A stretch of 64,000 bases of DNA from Streptomyces sp. TLI_146 (GCF_002846415.1 NZ_PJMX01000001.1:2046001-2110000); one strand, 5' to 3'. Shown: positions 52,059 to 61,154, numbered from the stretch's first letter. The notes: generated from the letters alone by a model not told the origin. A program made the numbers and translations.

Positions 52059-52685
52059 TCACGCGTCCCCGTACGCCTCTCCGCCGAGCTCCAGCGTCGC
52101 CGTGCCCGCGGTGACGTCCGCGAGCCAGCGCCGCAGGGACTCCACGTCCGCCTCCGGAATGCCGATCTCGATGGTCACGGCCTCGGCGTAGCGCACCTCG
52201 CGCACCGCGCGGCCGGTGGCCCGCAGGTCGTTCTCCAGCTTGCCCGCGCGCTGGTGGTCGACGGTGACGGTGGCGAGGCGGTACCGCCGGCGCACCACGG
52301 TGCCGAGCGCGTCCAGGGCTTCGCCGACCGCTCCCCCGTACGCGCGGATGAGCCCGCCGGCGCCGAGCTTCACTCCGCCGTAGTAGCGGGTGACGACGGC
52401 GACGGCGTACCGCACCTCGCGGCGGGTCAGCATCTGGAGCATCGGGACTCCGGCGGTGCCTCCCGGCTCGCCGTCGTCGCTCGCCTTCTGTACGGAGGCG
52501 TCGGCCCCGATGACGTACGCGAAGCAGTTGTGGGTCGCCGTCGGGTGCTCCCTGCGGACGCGCGCGATGAAGTCCTGCGCCGCCTGCTCGGTCGCGGCGG
52601 GCGCGAGCGCGCAGAGGAACCGCGATCGGTTGACCTCGGTCTCGTGCACGCCCTCGCGGGCGATCGTCCGGTACTGCTCCTGCAT
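52059..52685 (-). CDS. YigZ/IMPACT-family protein
   Basis: Protein of 208 residues. The N-terminal IMPACT/UPF0029 domain has EVNRSRFLCALAP, THNCFAYVIG, DDGEPGGTAGVPML and VTRYYGGVKLGAGGLIRAY, the family signature. The C-terminal DUF1949 ferredoxin-like domain follows from about residue 140. Bacterial members are linked to translation or proline-peptide control, but the exact role is not established. The ATG at 52685 is used. Confidence 0.93.
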   Translation of the reverse strand: MQEQYRTIAREGVHETEVNRSRFLCALAPAATEQAAQDFIARVRREHPTATHNCFAYVIGADASVQKASDDGEPGGTAGVPMLQMLTRREVRYAVAVVTRYYGGVKLGAGGLIRAYGGAVGEALDALGTVVRRRYRLATVTVDHQRAGKLENDLRATGRAVREVRYAEAVTIEIGIPEADVESLRRWLADVTAGTATLELGGEAYGDA

Positions 52686-52989
52686 ACGGCCACCCTATGC
52701 GGTGCCGGGCCGGTGACCCGCTGGTCACCGGGGCGCCGGGGCCCCGGGGGCGGAGATCCCCGGCCCGCCCCGGTGGCACGGGGTGACCGATGTCACCCGG
52801 CGCGGCTCCACAGCGGGCCGGGGCCGTCGCCCGGCCGCACACCCGGGCGACGAGCGGGTGGACGCCGGTTGAACCCTCACCCGCTCCTCCCCCTTGATCC
52901 TCAACTCTCGCTATAGGCACCTCCAGCAGGCTGCGGGGAGGAGTCGTGCCACAGCAGAGAGTGCGCCGGTTCATAAGGAGCAACCCGAT
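52686..52989 (+). promoter_or_regulatory. Non-coding region upstream of the GH3 operon
   Basis: The 304 bases are GC-rich up to about 52880, then less so. TATAGG at 52912-52917 could be a -10 element for the operon. The best -35 candidate, TTGATC at 52894, is only 12 bases away, too close for a standard promoter. A strong AAGGAG (52975-52980) serves the first gene. No binding-site palindrome stood out. Confidence 0.35.
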
Positions 52990-53640
52990 ATGTCATCAAA
53001 CCTCCCGTTATTCTCCGTCCTCCTGGGAGGCGATTACGCGGGCAAGTCATCGGCGATGTCCCGGCTCGCCAAAGGCCCCGAGCCGGTCCGGGTCGTCTCG
53101 GTCGACGATCGCTTCCTCGCCGACCGGCACGCGCTGATCGGCCGGCTGCGGCGGGACGTGGTCAAGGACGTCGCCGCCCCGGACGGCGCCTACTCGCCGG
53201 ACTTCATGGCGAGCATGCTCCAGACCGCCGTGGTGCACCTGCGCGACCAGCTCCTCACGGCCGCGGACGCCGCCGACGGACGGCCGCTCCTCGTCGACTC
53301 GTACTACTACAAGATCCTCGCGAAGTGCCGCCTCGCGGGTGTGCGCGAGAACCCCATGTACGACTGGTGGCGCTCGTTCCCGCAGCCGCGCCACATCGTC
53401 TACCTGAAGGTCTCGCCGCACGAGGCCTGGCGCCGGAGCCGCCGCGGGACCCGGCTCAACTCCCTGGAGCACTACGGCGAGCGGGCGAACCGGACGTCGT
53501 TCGAGCGGTACCAGACCGACCTGGAGAAGCTGATGTGGGACGAGATCCGGTCCCTCCCGGTCACCGTCGTCGAGCAGCAGAACTCTCCCGAGCGGACCGC
53601 CGACGCCGTGCGGGAGGCGGTCTGCCATGACTACGTCTGA
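52990..53640 (+). CDS. P-loop kinase-like protein (thymidylate-kinase-like fold)
   Basis: Protein of 216 residues opening with a P-loop, LLGGDYAGKSSAMSRL, and a following VVSVDDRFLADRH that resembles the substrate-binding strand of small nucleotide or sugar kinases. It has an RRSRRGTRLNSLEHYG lid-like arginine loop and YQTDLEKLMWDEI near the end, giving overall similarity to thymidylate-kinase-fold enzymes. Substrate unknown. It is the first gene of the operon, with AAGGAG before the ATG at 52990, and overlaps the GH3 gene by 14 bases, so the two products are probably made together. Confidence 0.75.
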   Translation: MSSNLPLFSVLLGGDYAGKSSAMSRLAKGPEPVRVVSVDDRFLADRHALIGRLRRDVVKDVAAPDGAYSPDFMASMLQTAVVHLRDQLLTAADAADGRPLLVDSYYYKILAKCRLAGVRENPMYDWWRSFPQPRHIVYLKVSPHEAWRRSRRGTRLNSLEHYGERANRTSFERYQTDLEKLMWDEIRSLPVTVVEQQNSPERTADAVREAVCHDYV

Positions 53641-55327
53641 GAGTCGTCGGGACGGCCCGTCCTGGCCGGATCCGGAGCGGGTGGAGCGGTACCGGTCGCG
53701 GGTGTTCGCCGAGCGGGCCCGGCTGCGGGCCGCGTTCGCGGATCCGGCCGGACTCCAACAGCGGGTCCTGGAGGACCTGCTCGCCTTCAACGCCGACACC
53801 GCGTACGGCCGCGCCCACGGATTCGCGCGGGTGCGCACCCTGGACGACTGGCGCAAAGCCGTCCCCGTCCAGGACTACAGCGGGCTCGCCCCCTGGATCG
53901 AGCGGGCGGCGGCGGGCGAGGACAACGTCCTCACCGCCGACAAGCCCGCCGTCTTCTTCACCAGCAGCGGCAGCACCGGCGCCCACAAGAAGATCCCCGT
54001 CACCCCCCAGTTCATGCACACCACGTTCTTCCCGTTCTACTACGCCGCGTGGGCGCCCTTGGCCGAACACTTCCCCGACGTCCTCGCGCGCCCGGACGCG
54101 GTGCTGAACCTCAAGCACGACCCGCTGGCCGCCCCGCCGACCACGGCCTCCGGCAAGCCCCATGTGGGGGCCAGCCAGGTCGACTTCGGCACCAGGTTCG
54201 GGGAGCCGCTCTCGGCGGAGCCCGGCACGAGCGCCCCCTGGGCCACGCTGGCGGTGCCCGTGGCGGCCGACGCGCATCTGGAGAAGATGTATCTGCGGCT
54301 GCGACTGGCGGTCGAGAGCGATGTGCGCTGTGTCATCGGCATCAACCCCGCCATGGTCGCCGCCCTCCCCCACCAGCTGAACCTGTGGTGGGAGCGCCTC
54401 GTCCAGGAGGTGCGCGACGGCACGCTCGGCGGCCACCCCTACCGATCCCCCAACCCCGATCGCGCCCGCGAACTCGACCGTCTCGCCGCGCACTTCGGGC
54501 GTGTCCGGCCCGCCCATGTGTGGCCGAACATGCGGGCCCTGTTCTGCTGGACCACCGGTCTCGCCTCGCTCTACCTCCCCCGGCTGCGCGAGGAGTTCGG
54601 GCCGGGGGTCACCCTGCTGCCCGCCCCGGTCGCCGCCTCGGAGGGCCCCACCGGCGTCGCCCTCGACCGCCACCCGAGCGCCGGAAGCCTCGTCGTGACC
54701 GCCTCCGTGTACGAGTTCGCCGACGCGGACCAGGACCTCACCCCCGACACACCGACCCTCCGGCCCCACGAGCTTGAAGCGGGACGCGACTACCACACCG
54801 TTTTCAGCCACATCGGCGGCCTCTACCGCTATGCCGTCGGCGACGTCGTACGTGTCGTCGACAGCGAGCACGGCGTACCCCGCCTCGAATACACCGGCCG
54901 CAACACGCTCTCCAACGCCGCCGGGGAACGCCTGCGCGACGCCCACGTGCTGCGCGCCCTCACGACCGCCCTGGCCGCGGGCGGACTCGAACTGCGCAAC
55001 ACCGCCTGCCGCGTCGTCCCCGGTCAACACGGCACCCCCTTCTACCAGTTCGCCCTGGCCTCAACCACCCCTTGGAGCGGCGCCGAGACCGACGCGTTCC
55101 TGACACGCCTCGACCGCGCCCTCGCCCACGAATCCCCCGGCTATCACCACGCCCGCGCCCAGCACCGCCTGGGCGCCCCCACCGCTCTCCCGCTGCACCC
55201 CGACGCCTTCCTCGACGACTGGCACGCCGCCGTCGCCACCGGCGTCCGCCCCACCCAGGTCAAAGACCGGCTCTTCCGCCAGGACCCGGCGCTATGGCAA
55301 CGACTCACCGACGGGAACGGTTCCTGA
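53627..55327 (+). CDS. GH3-family acyl-adenylate amide synthetase
   Basis: Protein of 566 residues matching the GH3 (auxin-responsive) superfamily, ANL-type enzymes that adenylate a carboxylic acid and join it to an amino acid or amine. The phosphate loop FTSSGSTGAHKKIPV lies near residue 105. GHxNALL-like and SEG motifs appear as AASEGPTGVAL, and LYRYAVGDVVRVV is the hinge motif shared with plant GH3 enzymes. Acid and amine partners are unknown. Bacterial GH3 proteins are uncommon and often lie in natural-product loci. Confidence 0.87.
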   Translation: MTTSESRRDGPSWPDPERVERYRSRVFAERARLRAAFADPAGLQQRVLEDLLAFNADTAYGRAHGFARVRTLDDWRKAVPVQDYSGLAPWIERAAAGEDNVLTADKPAVFFTSSGSTGAHKKIPVTPQFMHTTFFPFYYAAWAPLAEHFPDVLARPDAVLNLKHDPLAAPPTTASGKPHVGASQVDFGTRFGEPLSAEPGTSAPWATLAVPVAADAHLEKMYLRLRLAVESDVRCVIGINPAMVAALPHQLNLWWERLVQEVRDGTLGGHPYRSPNPDRARELDRLAAHFGRVRPAHVWPNMRALFCWTTGLASLYLPRLREEFGPGVTLLPAPVAASEGPTGVALDRHPSAGSLVVTASVYEFADADQDLTPDTPTLRPHELEAGRDYHTVFSHIGGLYRYAVGDVVRVVDSEHGVPRLEYTGRNTLSNAAGERLRDAHVLRALTTALAAGGLELRNTACRVVPGQHGTPFYQFALASTTPWSGAETDAFLTRLDRALAHESPGYHHARAQHRLGAPTALPLHPDAFLDDWHAAVATGVRPTQVKDRLFRQDPALWQRLTDGNGS

Positions 55328-55407
55328 CCGGCACTCCTCCCGGCGCGGCCCCGCCCCCCACCGCGGTCCCGCACTCCACCCATCCGACCGAAGGAGACGA
55401 GAACCCC

Positions 55408-56265
55408 GTGACCGAGTTGCTCGACGCCGTCGAACGCACCGCCCTGCTCACCGCCGCCCTGCGTGCCGCGGAGACGCGCCGGCCCGACCGCATCTACCAG
55501 GATCCGTACGCGGACGCGCTCTGCGGTGAGACCGGGCCGGAGCTGCTCGCGGAGATCCGGCAGGCCACCTTCCCGGCGGACGCCTCGCGTACGCTCCCCA
55601 GCACTCCCGACTACAACGCCATCCGCACCCGGTTCTTCGACGACTACCTCCAAGAGGCCGCCCGCGAGCCCGGGATGCGGCAGATCGTGCTCGCCCCGGC
55701 GGGGATGGACTCGCGCGCCTACCGGCTCGACTGGCCCGAAGGGCTGCGCTACTACGAGGTCGACCGGCCCGCGGTGCTCGCGTACAAGAAGGACCGGCTG
55801 GAGGGCGTCAGCCCGCGCACCGACCACCGTACGGTCGCCGTGGACCTCACCTCTCCCGACTGGGAGGACGACCTCCTGGCGGCGGGGTACGACCCGGCCC
55901 TGCCGTCCACCTGGCTGCTCGAAGGGCTGCTGTACTACATCCCCGAGCAGGACACCCACCGCATCCTGCGCCGCGTCGCCGACTTCTCGGCGCCCGGCAG
56001 CCGGATCGCCGCCGACCTGGTCAACGCGGCCGCCCTGACGCTCCCCCAGATGCGCGGGCTGCTGGAGATCTTCGCGGGCTGGGGCTGCCCGTGGCTGTTC
56101 GGGACCGACGAGCCCGAGGCGCTCTTCGACAGCTTCGGGTTCTCCGTCGAGGCGCTGCAACCCGGCGAACCAGGAGCCGACTTCGGCCGCTGGCCGGACC
56201 CGGTGCCGCCCCGGGACGAGGCGAACGTGCGCCGGGTGTTCTTCATCCACGGTCGGCGGCGCTGA
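55408..56265 (+). CDS. SAM-dependent methyltransferase, LCMT/PPM1-like
   Basis: Methyltransferase of 285 residues of the leucine-carboxyl-methyltransferase-like family: RRPDRIYQDPYADAL, the SAM-binding APAGMDSRAYRLDWP, YYEVDRPAVLAYK acidic loop and WLLEGLLYYIPEQ. Actinobacterial members often methylate carboxyl or hydroxyl groups of secondary metabolites. The start is the GTG at 55408 behind AAGGAGACGAG. Its TGA overlaps the ATG of the monooxygenase gene (TGATG). Confidence 0.88.
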   Translation: MTELLDAVERTALLTAALRAAETRRPDRIYQDPYADALCGETGPELLAEIRQATFPADASRTLPSTPDYNAIRTRFFDDYLQEAAREPGMRQIVLAPAGMDSRAYRLDWPEGLRYYEVDRPAVLAYKKDRLEGVSPRTDHRTVAVDLTSPDWEDDLLAAGYDPALPSTWLLEGLLYYIPEQDTHRILRRVADFSAPGSRIAADLVNAAALTLPQMRGLLEIFAGWGCPWLFGTDEPEALFDSFGFSVEALQPGEPGADFGRWPDPVPPRDEANVRRVFFIHGRRR

Positions 56266-57689
56266 TGCCGACAGCTTTGGTCGTAGGAGGCAGCGTCGCG
56301 GGTCTGGCCTCCGCGCTCGCGCTGGCGGGCACCGGGCGGCGGGTCGTCGTCCTGGAGCGCTCCGCCCCGCCGCCCCGGGGCGCGATGGCCGACCTGCACA
56401 GCCGCTGGCAGCGCCCGACCGTGCCGCAGGCCCAGCACTCCCACACGCTGACCTCGCTCGGCGTACGCACGCTGCGCACGCGCGCGCCCGAGGTCCTGGC
56501 ACGTCTGGTCGCCGCCGGTGCCCCGCTGTTCGACCTCACGCGCGCGTTGCCGCAGGGCGCGACCGACCGGGCGCGCGAGGTGGGCGACGACGAACTGGTC
56601 GCGCTGGGCTGCCGCCGCACCACGCTCGAACTCGTCCTGTACCGGACGGTCGAGGCCCTGCCGCAGGTGGAGATCCGGCACGGCACGACGGTGCGCGGGC
56701 TGCGGCTGAGCGGCGACCGCCGGTCCGTGCGCGGCGTGGTGACGACGGACGGCGCGCACCTGCCCGCCGACGTGGTCGTGGACGCCACCGGCCGCCGCGC
56801 GGCCGCCCGGGGCTGGCTCTCGGATGCCGGGGTCGCGGTGGCGGGGGATCTGACCAGCCCGTCCGGTCTGCGCGGCTTCACCCGGTTCTACCGGCTGAGA
56901 AGCAGCTCACTGCCCGGGCCGCTGAACCGGGGCCATGCCGCCGGGGACATCTTCGACCACTACGCGGGCGTGCTGCACCCCGGCGATGCGGGCACCTTCG
57001 CGATCGCCCTGGGCACCCTGCCCGGCGACACGGAGCTGGACCGGCTGCGCCACTCCGACGCCTTCACCGCCGTCGCGCGCGCCACTCCGGGCCTGACCGC
57101 CTGGCTCGACGACGCCGTGAGCGCGCCCATCTCCGGCGTCCATGCGATCGGCGGCCCGGCCAACGTCCTGCGTGCCACCGCCGTACGCCCGCCCGTGGCG
57201 GGCCTGTTCCCGGTCGGGGACGCCGCCTGTGTCACCAACCCGCTCTACGGGCGGGGGATGTCGCTGGCGCTCGCGCAGGCCTTCGGCCTCGCCGACGCGC
57301 TGGCCGCGCACCCCGCGGCGGAACGGACCGAGGCCGCGGCCGGGTTCACCGACGCGCTCCTGCGGCCGTGGTACGAGCACGCGGCGAGCGTCGACCGGGA
57401 GCGGATCGGGCGCTGGAGCGCCCACGTGCACGGCCGCGCCCTGCCGCCCGCGTACTCCGGCTGCCCCAACACGTCCATACGGGCGGCCGCCGCCCAGGAC
57501 GGGACGGTGTGGCGGGGGCTGATGCGGGTCCTGATGGGGCTGAGCACTCCGGACGAGGTGTTCGGGGACGAGAAGTTCCGTCACCGAGTGGCCCAGGCGC
57601 CCCGTGGCGCGGTTCCGGCGAGCACGGCGACCCAGCCCCGCCAGGAGCTCCTACACGCCCTCCTGGCGGCGGAAGGAGACCCGTCGTGA
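56265..57689 (+). CDS. FAD-dependent monooxygenase (squalene-epoxidase/LasC-like)
   Basis: Flavin oxygenase of 474 residues. The Rossmann motif is VVGGSVAGLASALALA (6-21), HSHTLTSLGVRTL marks the epoxidase-like subgroup, a VVVDATGRRA strand is the second dinucleotide motif, and GDAACVTNPLYGRGMSLAL is the conserved GD motif. No membrane anchor. Such enzymes hydroxylate or epoxidise polyketide, terpenoid or aromatic substrates. It is embedded in the operon with overlapping neighbours on both sides. Substrate unknown. Confidence 0.9.
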   Translation: MPTALVVGGSVAGLASALALAGTGRRVVVLERSAPPPRGAMADLHSRWQRPTVPQAQHSHTLTSLGVRTLRTRAPEVLARLVAAGAPLFDLTRALPQGATDRAREVGDDELVALGCRRTTLELVLYRTVEALPQVEIRHGTTVRGLRLSGDRRSVRGVVTTDGAHLPADVVVDATGRRAAARGWLSDAGVAVAGDLTSPSGLRGFTRFYRLRSSSLPGPLNRGHAAGDIFDHYAGVLHPGDAGTFAIALGTLPGDTELDRLRHSDAFTAVARATPGLTAWLDDAVSAPISGVHAIGGPANVLRATAVRPPVAGLFPVGDAACVTNPLYGRGMSLALAQAFGLADALAAHPAAERTEAAAGFTDALLRPWYEHAASVDRERIGRWSAHVHGRALPPAYSGCPNTSIRAAAAQDGTVWRGLMRVLMGLSTPDEVFGDEKFRHRVAQAPRGAVPASTATQPRQELLHALLAAEGDPS

Positions 57690-58855
57690 CGCCCGTCGCA
57701 GCGCCGTCCTCCCGCCGCGTGCCCGCCGTGGCGGAAGGAGCGCGCCGCCGGGTCCTGCTGGCTCCGATCACGATCACCCCCTCCAAACCGCTCGCCCCGT
57801 CCCACCTGAAGGGTCTGTTCTGGACGGACGTGATGTACCGGGCGACCGCGTGTCTGGCGGACGTCGACTACCGCTACAGCCACTCCACGTACCACCTCAC
57901 CGAACAGACCCTGGGGTTCTGGGAGTTCCTCGACCGCACCCACGGGGACACCGGTTACGCGGAGCTGACGGAGGACGACATCGGCTCGCTGTACGTACGC
58001 CACCGCGCGGCGGCTGACCGGGTTCCGGCCGCCGCGCTGCGCCCGTACGCCGACGCCGTCGAGCACCACGGCTGGGTGCACCCGGCCGCCACCCGGATCC
58101 TCGAACTGTGGCGGGGGCACTACGCCCGCCTCGGCCTGTACGACCCCGGGCTCCTCGCCCACCAACCGCCCGGCCTCGGCCTGGAGGAGATGCTGGAGCG
58201 GCTGCGCGCGCGTGGTCTGTGCCTGGACCACCGGGGGCTCGGCGGACCGGTCTACCTCGACCTGACCCGGCACGGCCTGCCGCTGCGGCAGATCGTCACC
58301 GCCGACGGCCGCCCCAACTACCTCGCCTGCGCCCTGCGCGAGCTCCTGCCGCTCGCTCCGGGGTACGACGAAGTGGTGTTCCTGTACGACCCCGAGCTCG
58401 ACCCGGACTACCAGCTCCTCGCGCGCGTGCTCGCCCCGCTGGGGCCCATCGTGCACCGGGTCCCGGTCGGGCGCGTCCCGGTGGACGGCGAGATCCGCTC
58501 GGCCCGTGCGGGCGGCTGGCGGGGCCTGGACGCGGCCTCGCTGATCGAGGCGGCGTCCGCCGACCACGACGACGCGGCGCTCCGGCTCGGCATGCGGCTC
58601 TACTTCATCGCGACGCTGGGGCCGGGCCAGGGCCAGTCCCATCGGCCGGAGCTGCTGCACCAGTGTCTCAAGCGGGCCGGCCGTCTGCTGGCCGGTGCGC
58701 CCGCCACCGCCGAGCCGGGTCTGCCCGAGCGGCTGGGCGTCCACCGCCGCGACCACGCCCATGTGGACCCGTACCGGCTCACCACGAGCCTGCTCGGCCG
58801 GCGCCGCGCCGCGCCCGCGCGCGATCTGCTGGCGGAGGTGTTCCTGTGCCGCTGA
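57686..58855 (+). CDS. Protein of unknown function in the GH3 operon
   Basis: Protein of 389 residues that I do not recognise. It starts at a GTG overlapping the monooxygenase stop (GTGA). The N-terminal ITPSKPLAPSHLKGLFW vaguely recalls the PxxxLHIGH region of class I aminoacyl-tRNA-synthetase-like enzymes, though the HIGH motif itself would be APSH. Later parts have PNYLACALRELLPLAPGYDEVVFLYDPE and a second basic-acidic half with HRRDHAHVDPYRLT. It is soluble, with no signal peptide. The position between the oxygenase and a second unknown gene suggests a biosynthetic or binding role. Confidence 0.7.
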   Translation: MTPVAAPSSRRVPAVAEGARRRVLLAPITITPSKPLAPSHLKGLFWTDVMYRATACLADVDYRYSHSTYHLTEQTLGFWEFLDRTHGDTGYAELTEDDIGSLYVRHRAAADRVPAAALRPYADAVEHHGWVHPAATRILELWRGHYARLGLYDPGLLAHQPPGLGLEEMLERLRARGLCLDHRGLGGPVYLDLTRHGLPLRQIVTADGRPNYLACALRELLPLAPGYDEVVFLYDPELDPDYQLLARVLAPLGPIVHRVPVGRVPVDGEIRSARAGGWRGLDAASLIEAASADHDDAALRLGMRLYFIATLGPGQGQSHRPELLHQCLKRAGRLLAGAPATAEPGLPERLGVHRRDHAHVDPYRLTTSLLGRRRAAPARDLLAEVFLCR

Positions 58856-59721
58856 CCGAGCAGCGACGACCGGCGGGTGTTCCCGAGCCCCTGACCCAGC
58901 GACGGCTGCGCGCCGAGGCGTTCCGGCGGCTGCGGCGGGTGCGGCCCGAACTGGCCGCCGCCGAGGGCGAGTCGGATCTGGCCGCGCTGCTGGCGGCGCG
59001 CGCCCGGGCCGTCGAGCGGCCGGACGCCGACGCCGTGCAGGCGGTGGCGGTCGTGCGCCACTTCGACCCCGCCGCCTGGGTCCGGGACGCGGCGGCCTTC
59101 GCGCTCGGGCTCGCGCCCGGCACGGCGGCGGCCTGGCGGCGCTCATTCACCCGAACGGTGTTCCTGGCCGGGAACCCCGCGAACCTGCTGGGCCGTTACT
59201 CCTTCGACCGCCTGGCCGAGGACGGGTCGGTCGGCTGGTGCGGCCCGGCACCGGCCGGGAGCAGCGCGGGGCTGCGCCGCCTGCTCAAGCTGTTCCAGTC
59301 CACGGCCACGTTCCCGGTGGGCCCGCCGGGAACGGTCACGGTCCCGGCCCCGACCGCCAGTCGGGGTGCCCCCGGGACGCACCGGCAGGCCCCGACATCG
59401 GGGCCCGGCGCCGAACCGCTGCCGCAAGGCGCCGTCCCGCCGCGACCCGGCCCCCCGCCGAGGGCCGGGGTCCACCGCGACCTCTATGTGGCCGCCTCGG
59501 GTGTTCCCGTGCCCGAGGCGCTCGTCCACCTCAACCACCTGGTGGTCGAGGCGGCCCTGGACGGCCTGATCACGCCGGGAGACCGGCTGACGCTGCGCTC
59601 CGTCCCGAGCCTGACCGGCGCGACCGCGCCCTTCGCCGCGCTCCGCGTCGATGTCGACCGCACCCGTCCCGACCGGCTCCGCGCTTTCGCCGCACTGACC
59701 GAGGAGACTCCCGATGACTGA
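58846..59721 (+). CDS. Protein of unknown function (DUF6182-like)
   Basis: Protein of 291 residues with no motif I can tie to an activity. I recall similar proteins under the label DUF6182, but the name is uncertain. Features are an Arg-rich N-terminal half (LRAEAFRRLRRVRPELAAAE), a central LAGNPANLLGRYSFDRL segment, a Pro/Gly/Thr linker and a C-terminal HLNHLVVEAALDGLI region. The GTG at 58846 has GGAGG upstream and overlaps the preceding gene by ten bases. It overlaps the next gene by eight. Confidence 0.7.
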   Translation: MPLTEQRRPAGVPEPLTQRRLRAEAFRRLRRVRPELAAAEGESDLAALLAARARAVERPDADAVQAVAVVRHFDPAAWVRDAAAFALGLAPGTAAAWRRSFTRTVFLAGNPANLLGRYSFDRLAEDGSVGWCGPAPAGSSAGLRRLLKLFQSTATFPVGPPGTVTVPAPTASRGAPGTHRQAPTSGPGAEPLPQGAVPPRPGPPPRAGVHRDLYVAASGVPVPEALVHLNHLVVEAALDGLITPGDRLTLRSVPSLTGATAPFAALRVDVDRTRPDRLRAFAALTEETPDD

Positions 59722-60367
59722 CCGCACCACCGTTCCCGACGGCAGCACCCCGGGCACGCCGCCCGTCCGCCTGGGCATCCACGGCTCGCCCGACCTGGCC
59801 ACCGCGATCGTCCGCGCGGCGGGCCGCGCCGAGAGCGGGGTCGAGCTGGTCGGGTACGACGTGGCCGACCCGTTCCGCGGGCTGCGGGCCAAGGAGCTGG
59901 ACGTCATGATCGTCAAGTACGGGCTGCGGGAGCCGGATCTGGCGGTGAGCGAGCCCGTCGCGCTCGACCCGCGCGCGGTGATCGTCGGCGCCCACCACCC
60001 GCTCGCCGCGCACGCCTCCGTCTCGGTGGAGGAGGTGGCCGCCTACGAGGGATTCCGCTGCCCCGGCTCCTTCCCGGAGTACGTGTGGGACGAGGTGGTG
60101 CCGCCGCGCACCCCGAAGGGCCGCCGGATCCGGCGCGCGTACGACATGGGCACGGTGAAGGGCCTGATGGGGACGCTCTCGGGGACCGACGCCGTCCATC
60201 TGACGTTCCAGTCCTTGGAGGCCATCGCGCCGGCGCAGACGAGGGTGATCCCGATCTCCGACCTGCCGCCCGCGCCGGTCGCCCTGGCGTGGCTGCGCGA
60301 TCCCGAACCGGCGGCGCACATAGCCCGATTCGTCGCGGACGCCGAGAACGGGAGCACGGCGCGATGA
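59714..60367 (+). CDS. LysR-type effector-binding domain protein without DNA-binding domain
   Basis: Protein of 217 residues corresponding to the ligand-binding half of a LysR regulator: VRLGIHGSPDLATAIVRAA, a LDVMIVKYGL strand, the VIVGAHHPLAA motif typical of LysR effector domains and a final VALAWLRD strand. The 60-residue winged helix that LysR proteins carry is absent. The ATG at 59714 is a normal coupled start, not a truncation of a longer frame. It may bind the pathway product or intermediate as a sensor, chaperone or resistance protein. Confidence 0.75.
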   Translation: MTDRTTVPDGSTPGTPPVRLGIHGSPDLATAIVRAAGRAESGVELVGYDVADPFRGLRAKELDVMIVKYGLREPDLAVSEPVALDPRAVIVGAHHPLAAHASVSVEEVAAYEGFRCPGSFPEYVWDEVVPPRTPKGRRIRRAYDMGTVKGLMGTLSGTDAVHLTFQSLEAIAPAQTRVIPISDLPPAPVALAWLRDPEPAAHIARFVADAENGSTAR

Positions 60368-61154
60368 CCGCGGCGGCCGACGGCCGGGTCCCGGTGGTCC
60401 TGCTGCACGCGCTCTCCCTGGACTCGTCGATGTGGGACGCGCAGCGGGAGGCCCTGGAGCGGCGTGGACACCTGGTCGTCGCTCCCGACCAGCGCGGCTT
60501 CGGCGCCACCGAGCTCGGCGACGAGCCGCCGTCGCTCGACACGGTCGCGGACGACCTGGCCCGCGAGCTGGACGAGCGCGGCATCGCGCGTGCGGTGCTG
60601 GTCGGGGTCTCGATGGGCGGCTATGCGGCGATGGCGTTCCTTCGTCGGCATCCCGGGCGGGCGCTGGCGCTCGCCCTGGTGTCCACGCGGGCGGACGCGG
60701 ACGACGAGGCCGCGCGCACGGCAAGGGAAGGCTTCGCGGCCTTGATGGAGGACCCGGTGAAGGGCCCGGCGGTCATCGAGTCCACCGCGCCCCGGCTGGT
60801 CGGCGCCACCACGCACGCCGAGCGTCCGCAGGTGCTGGCCCGGGTCCGTAAGGCGGTGGCCGGGGCCTCTCCCGCGTCGCTGGCCTGGGCCCAGCGGGCG
60901 ATCGCCGCCCGGGGGACGCGCTGGACGTCCTGAAGGCCACCGATGTTCCGGCCGTGGTGATCGTCGGGGAGGAGGACGAGCTGATCTCGGAGGCGGACAC
61001 ACGCGCCACGGTCGAGGCCCTTCCCCGGGGGCGTCTCGTGGTCGTCCCGGGCTCGGGACATCTGCCGCCGCTGGAGACACCGGAGGCGATCCAGCGCGAA
61101 CTGGACGCCTTGCTCGCCAAATTGGACGCGTGCACGACGGAAGTGGAGCGCTGA
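60364..61154 (+). pseudogene. Alpha/beta hydrolase split by an apparent one-base deletion
   Basis: The first frame (60364-60933) encodes HALSLDSSMWD, the oxyanion region and the nucleophile elbow VLVGVSMGGYAA, then stops. The remaining third continues in another frame from about 60916 with VVIVGEEDELIS (acid) and VVPGSGHLPPLE (catalytic histidine), ending at 61154. Adding one G to the five-G run at 60911-60915 restores one frame of 263 residues. Either the hydrolase is inactivated or the run was miscounted in sequencing. It resembles enol-lactonase-type hydrolases. It starts on ATGA and ends on TGATG with its neighbours. Confidence 0.85.

Noticed and set aside
52894..52917. TTGATC and TATAGG as a promoter for the GH3 operon
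   Set aside because: The spacing is only 12 bases, outside the usual 16-19.
53561..55030. A 489-codon minus-strand open frame
   Set aside because: Antisense to the GH3 gene, which is supported by motifs and gene overlap.
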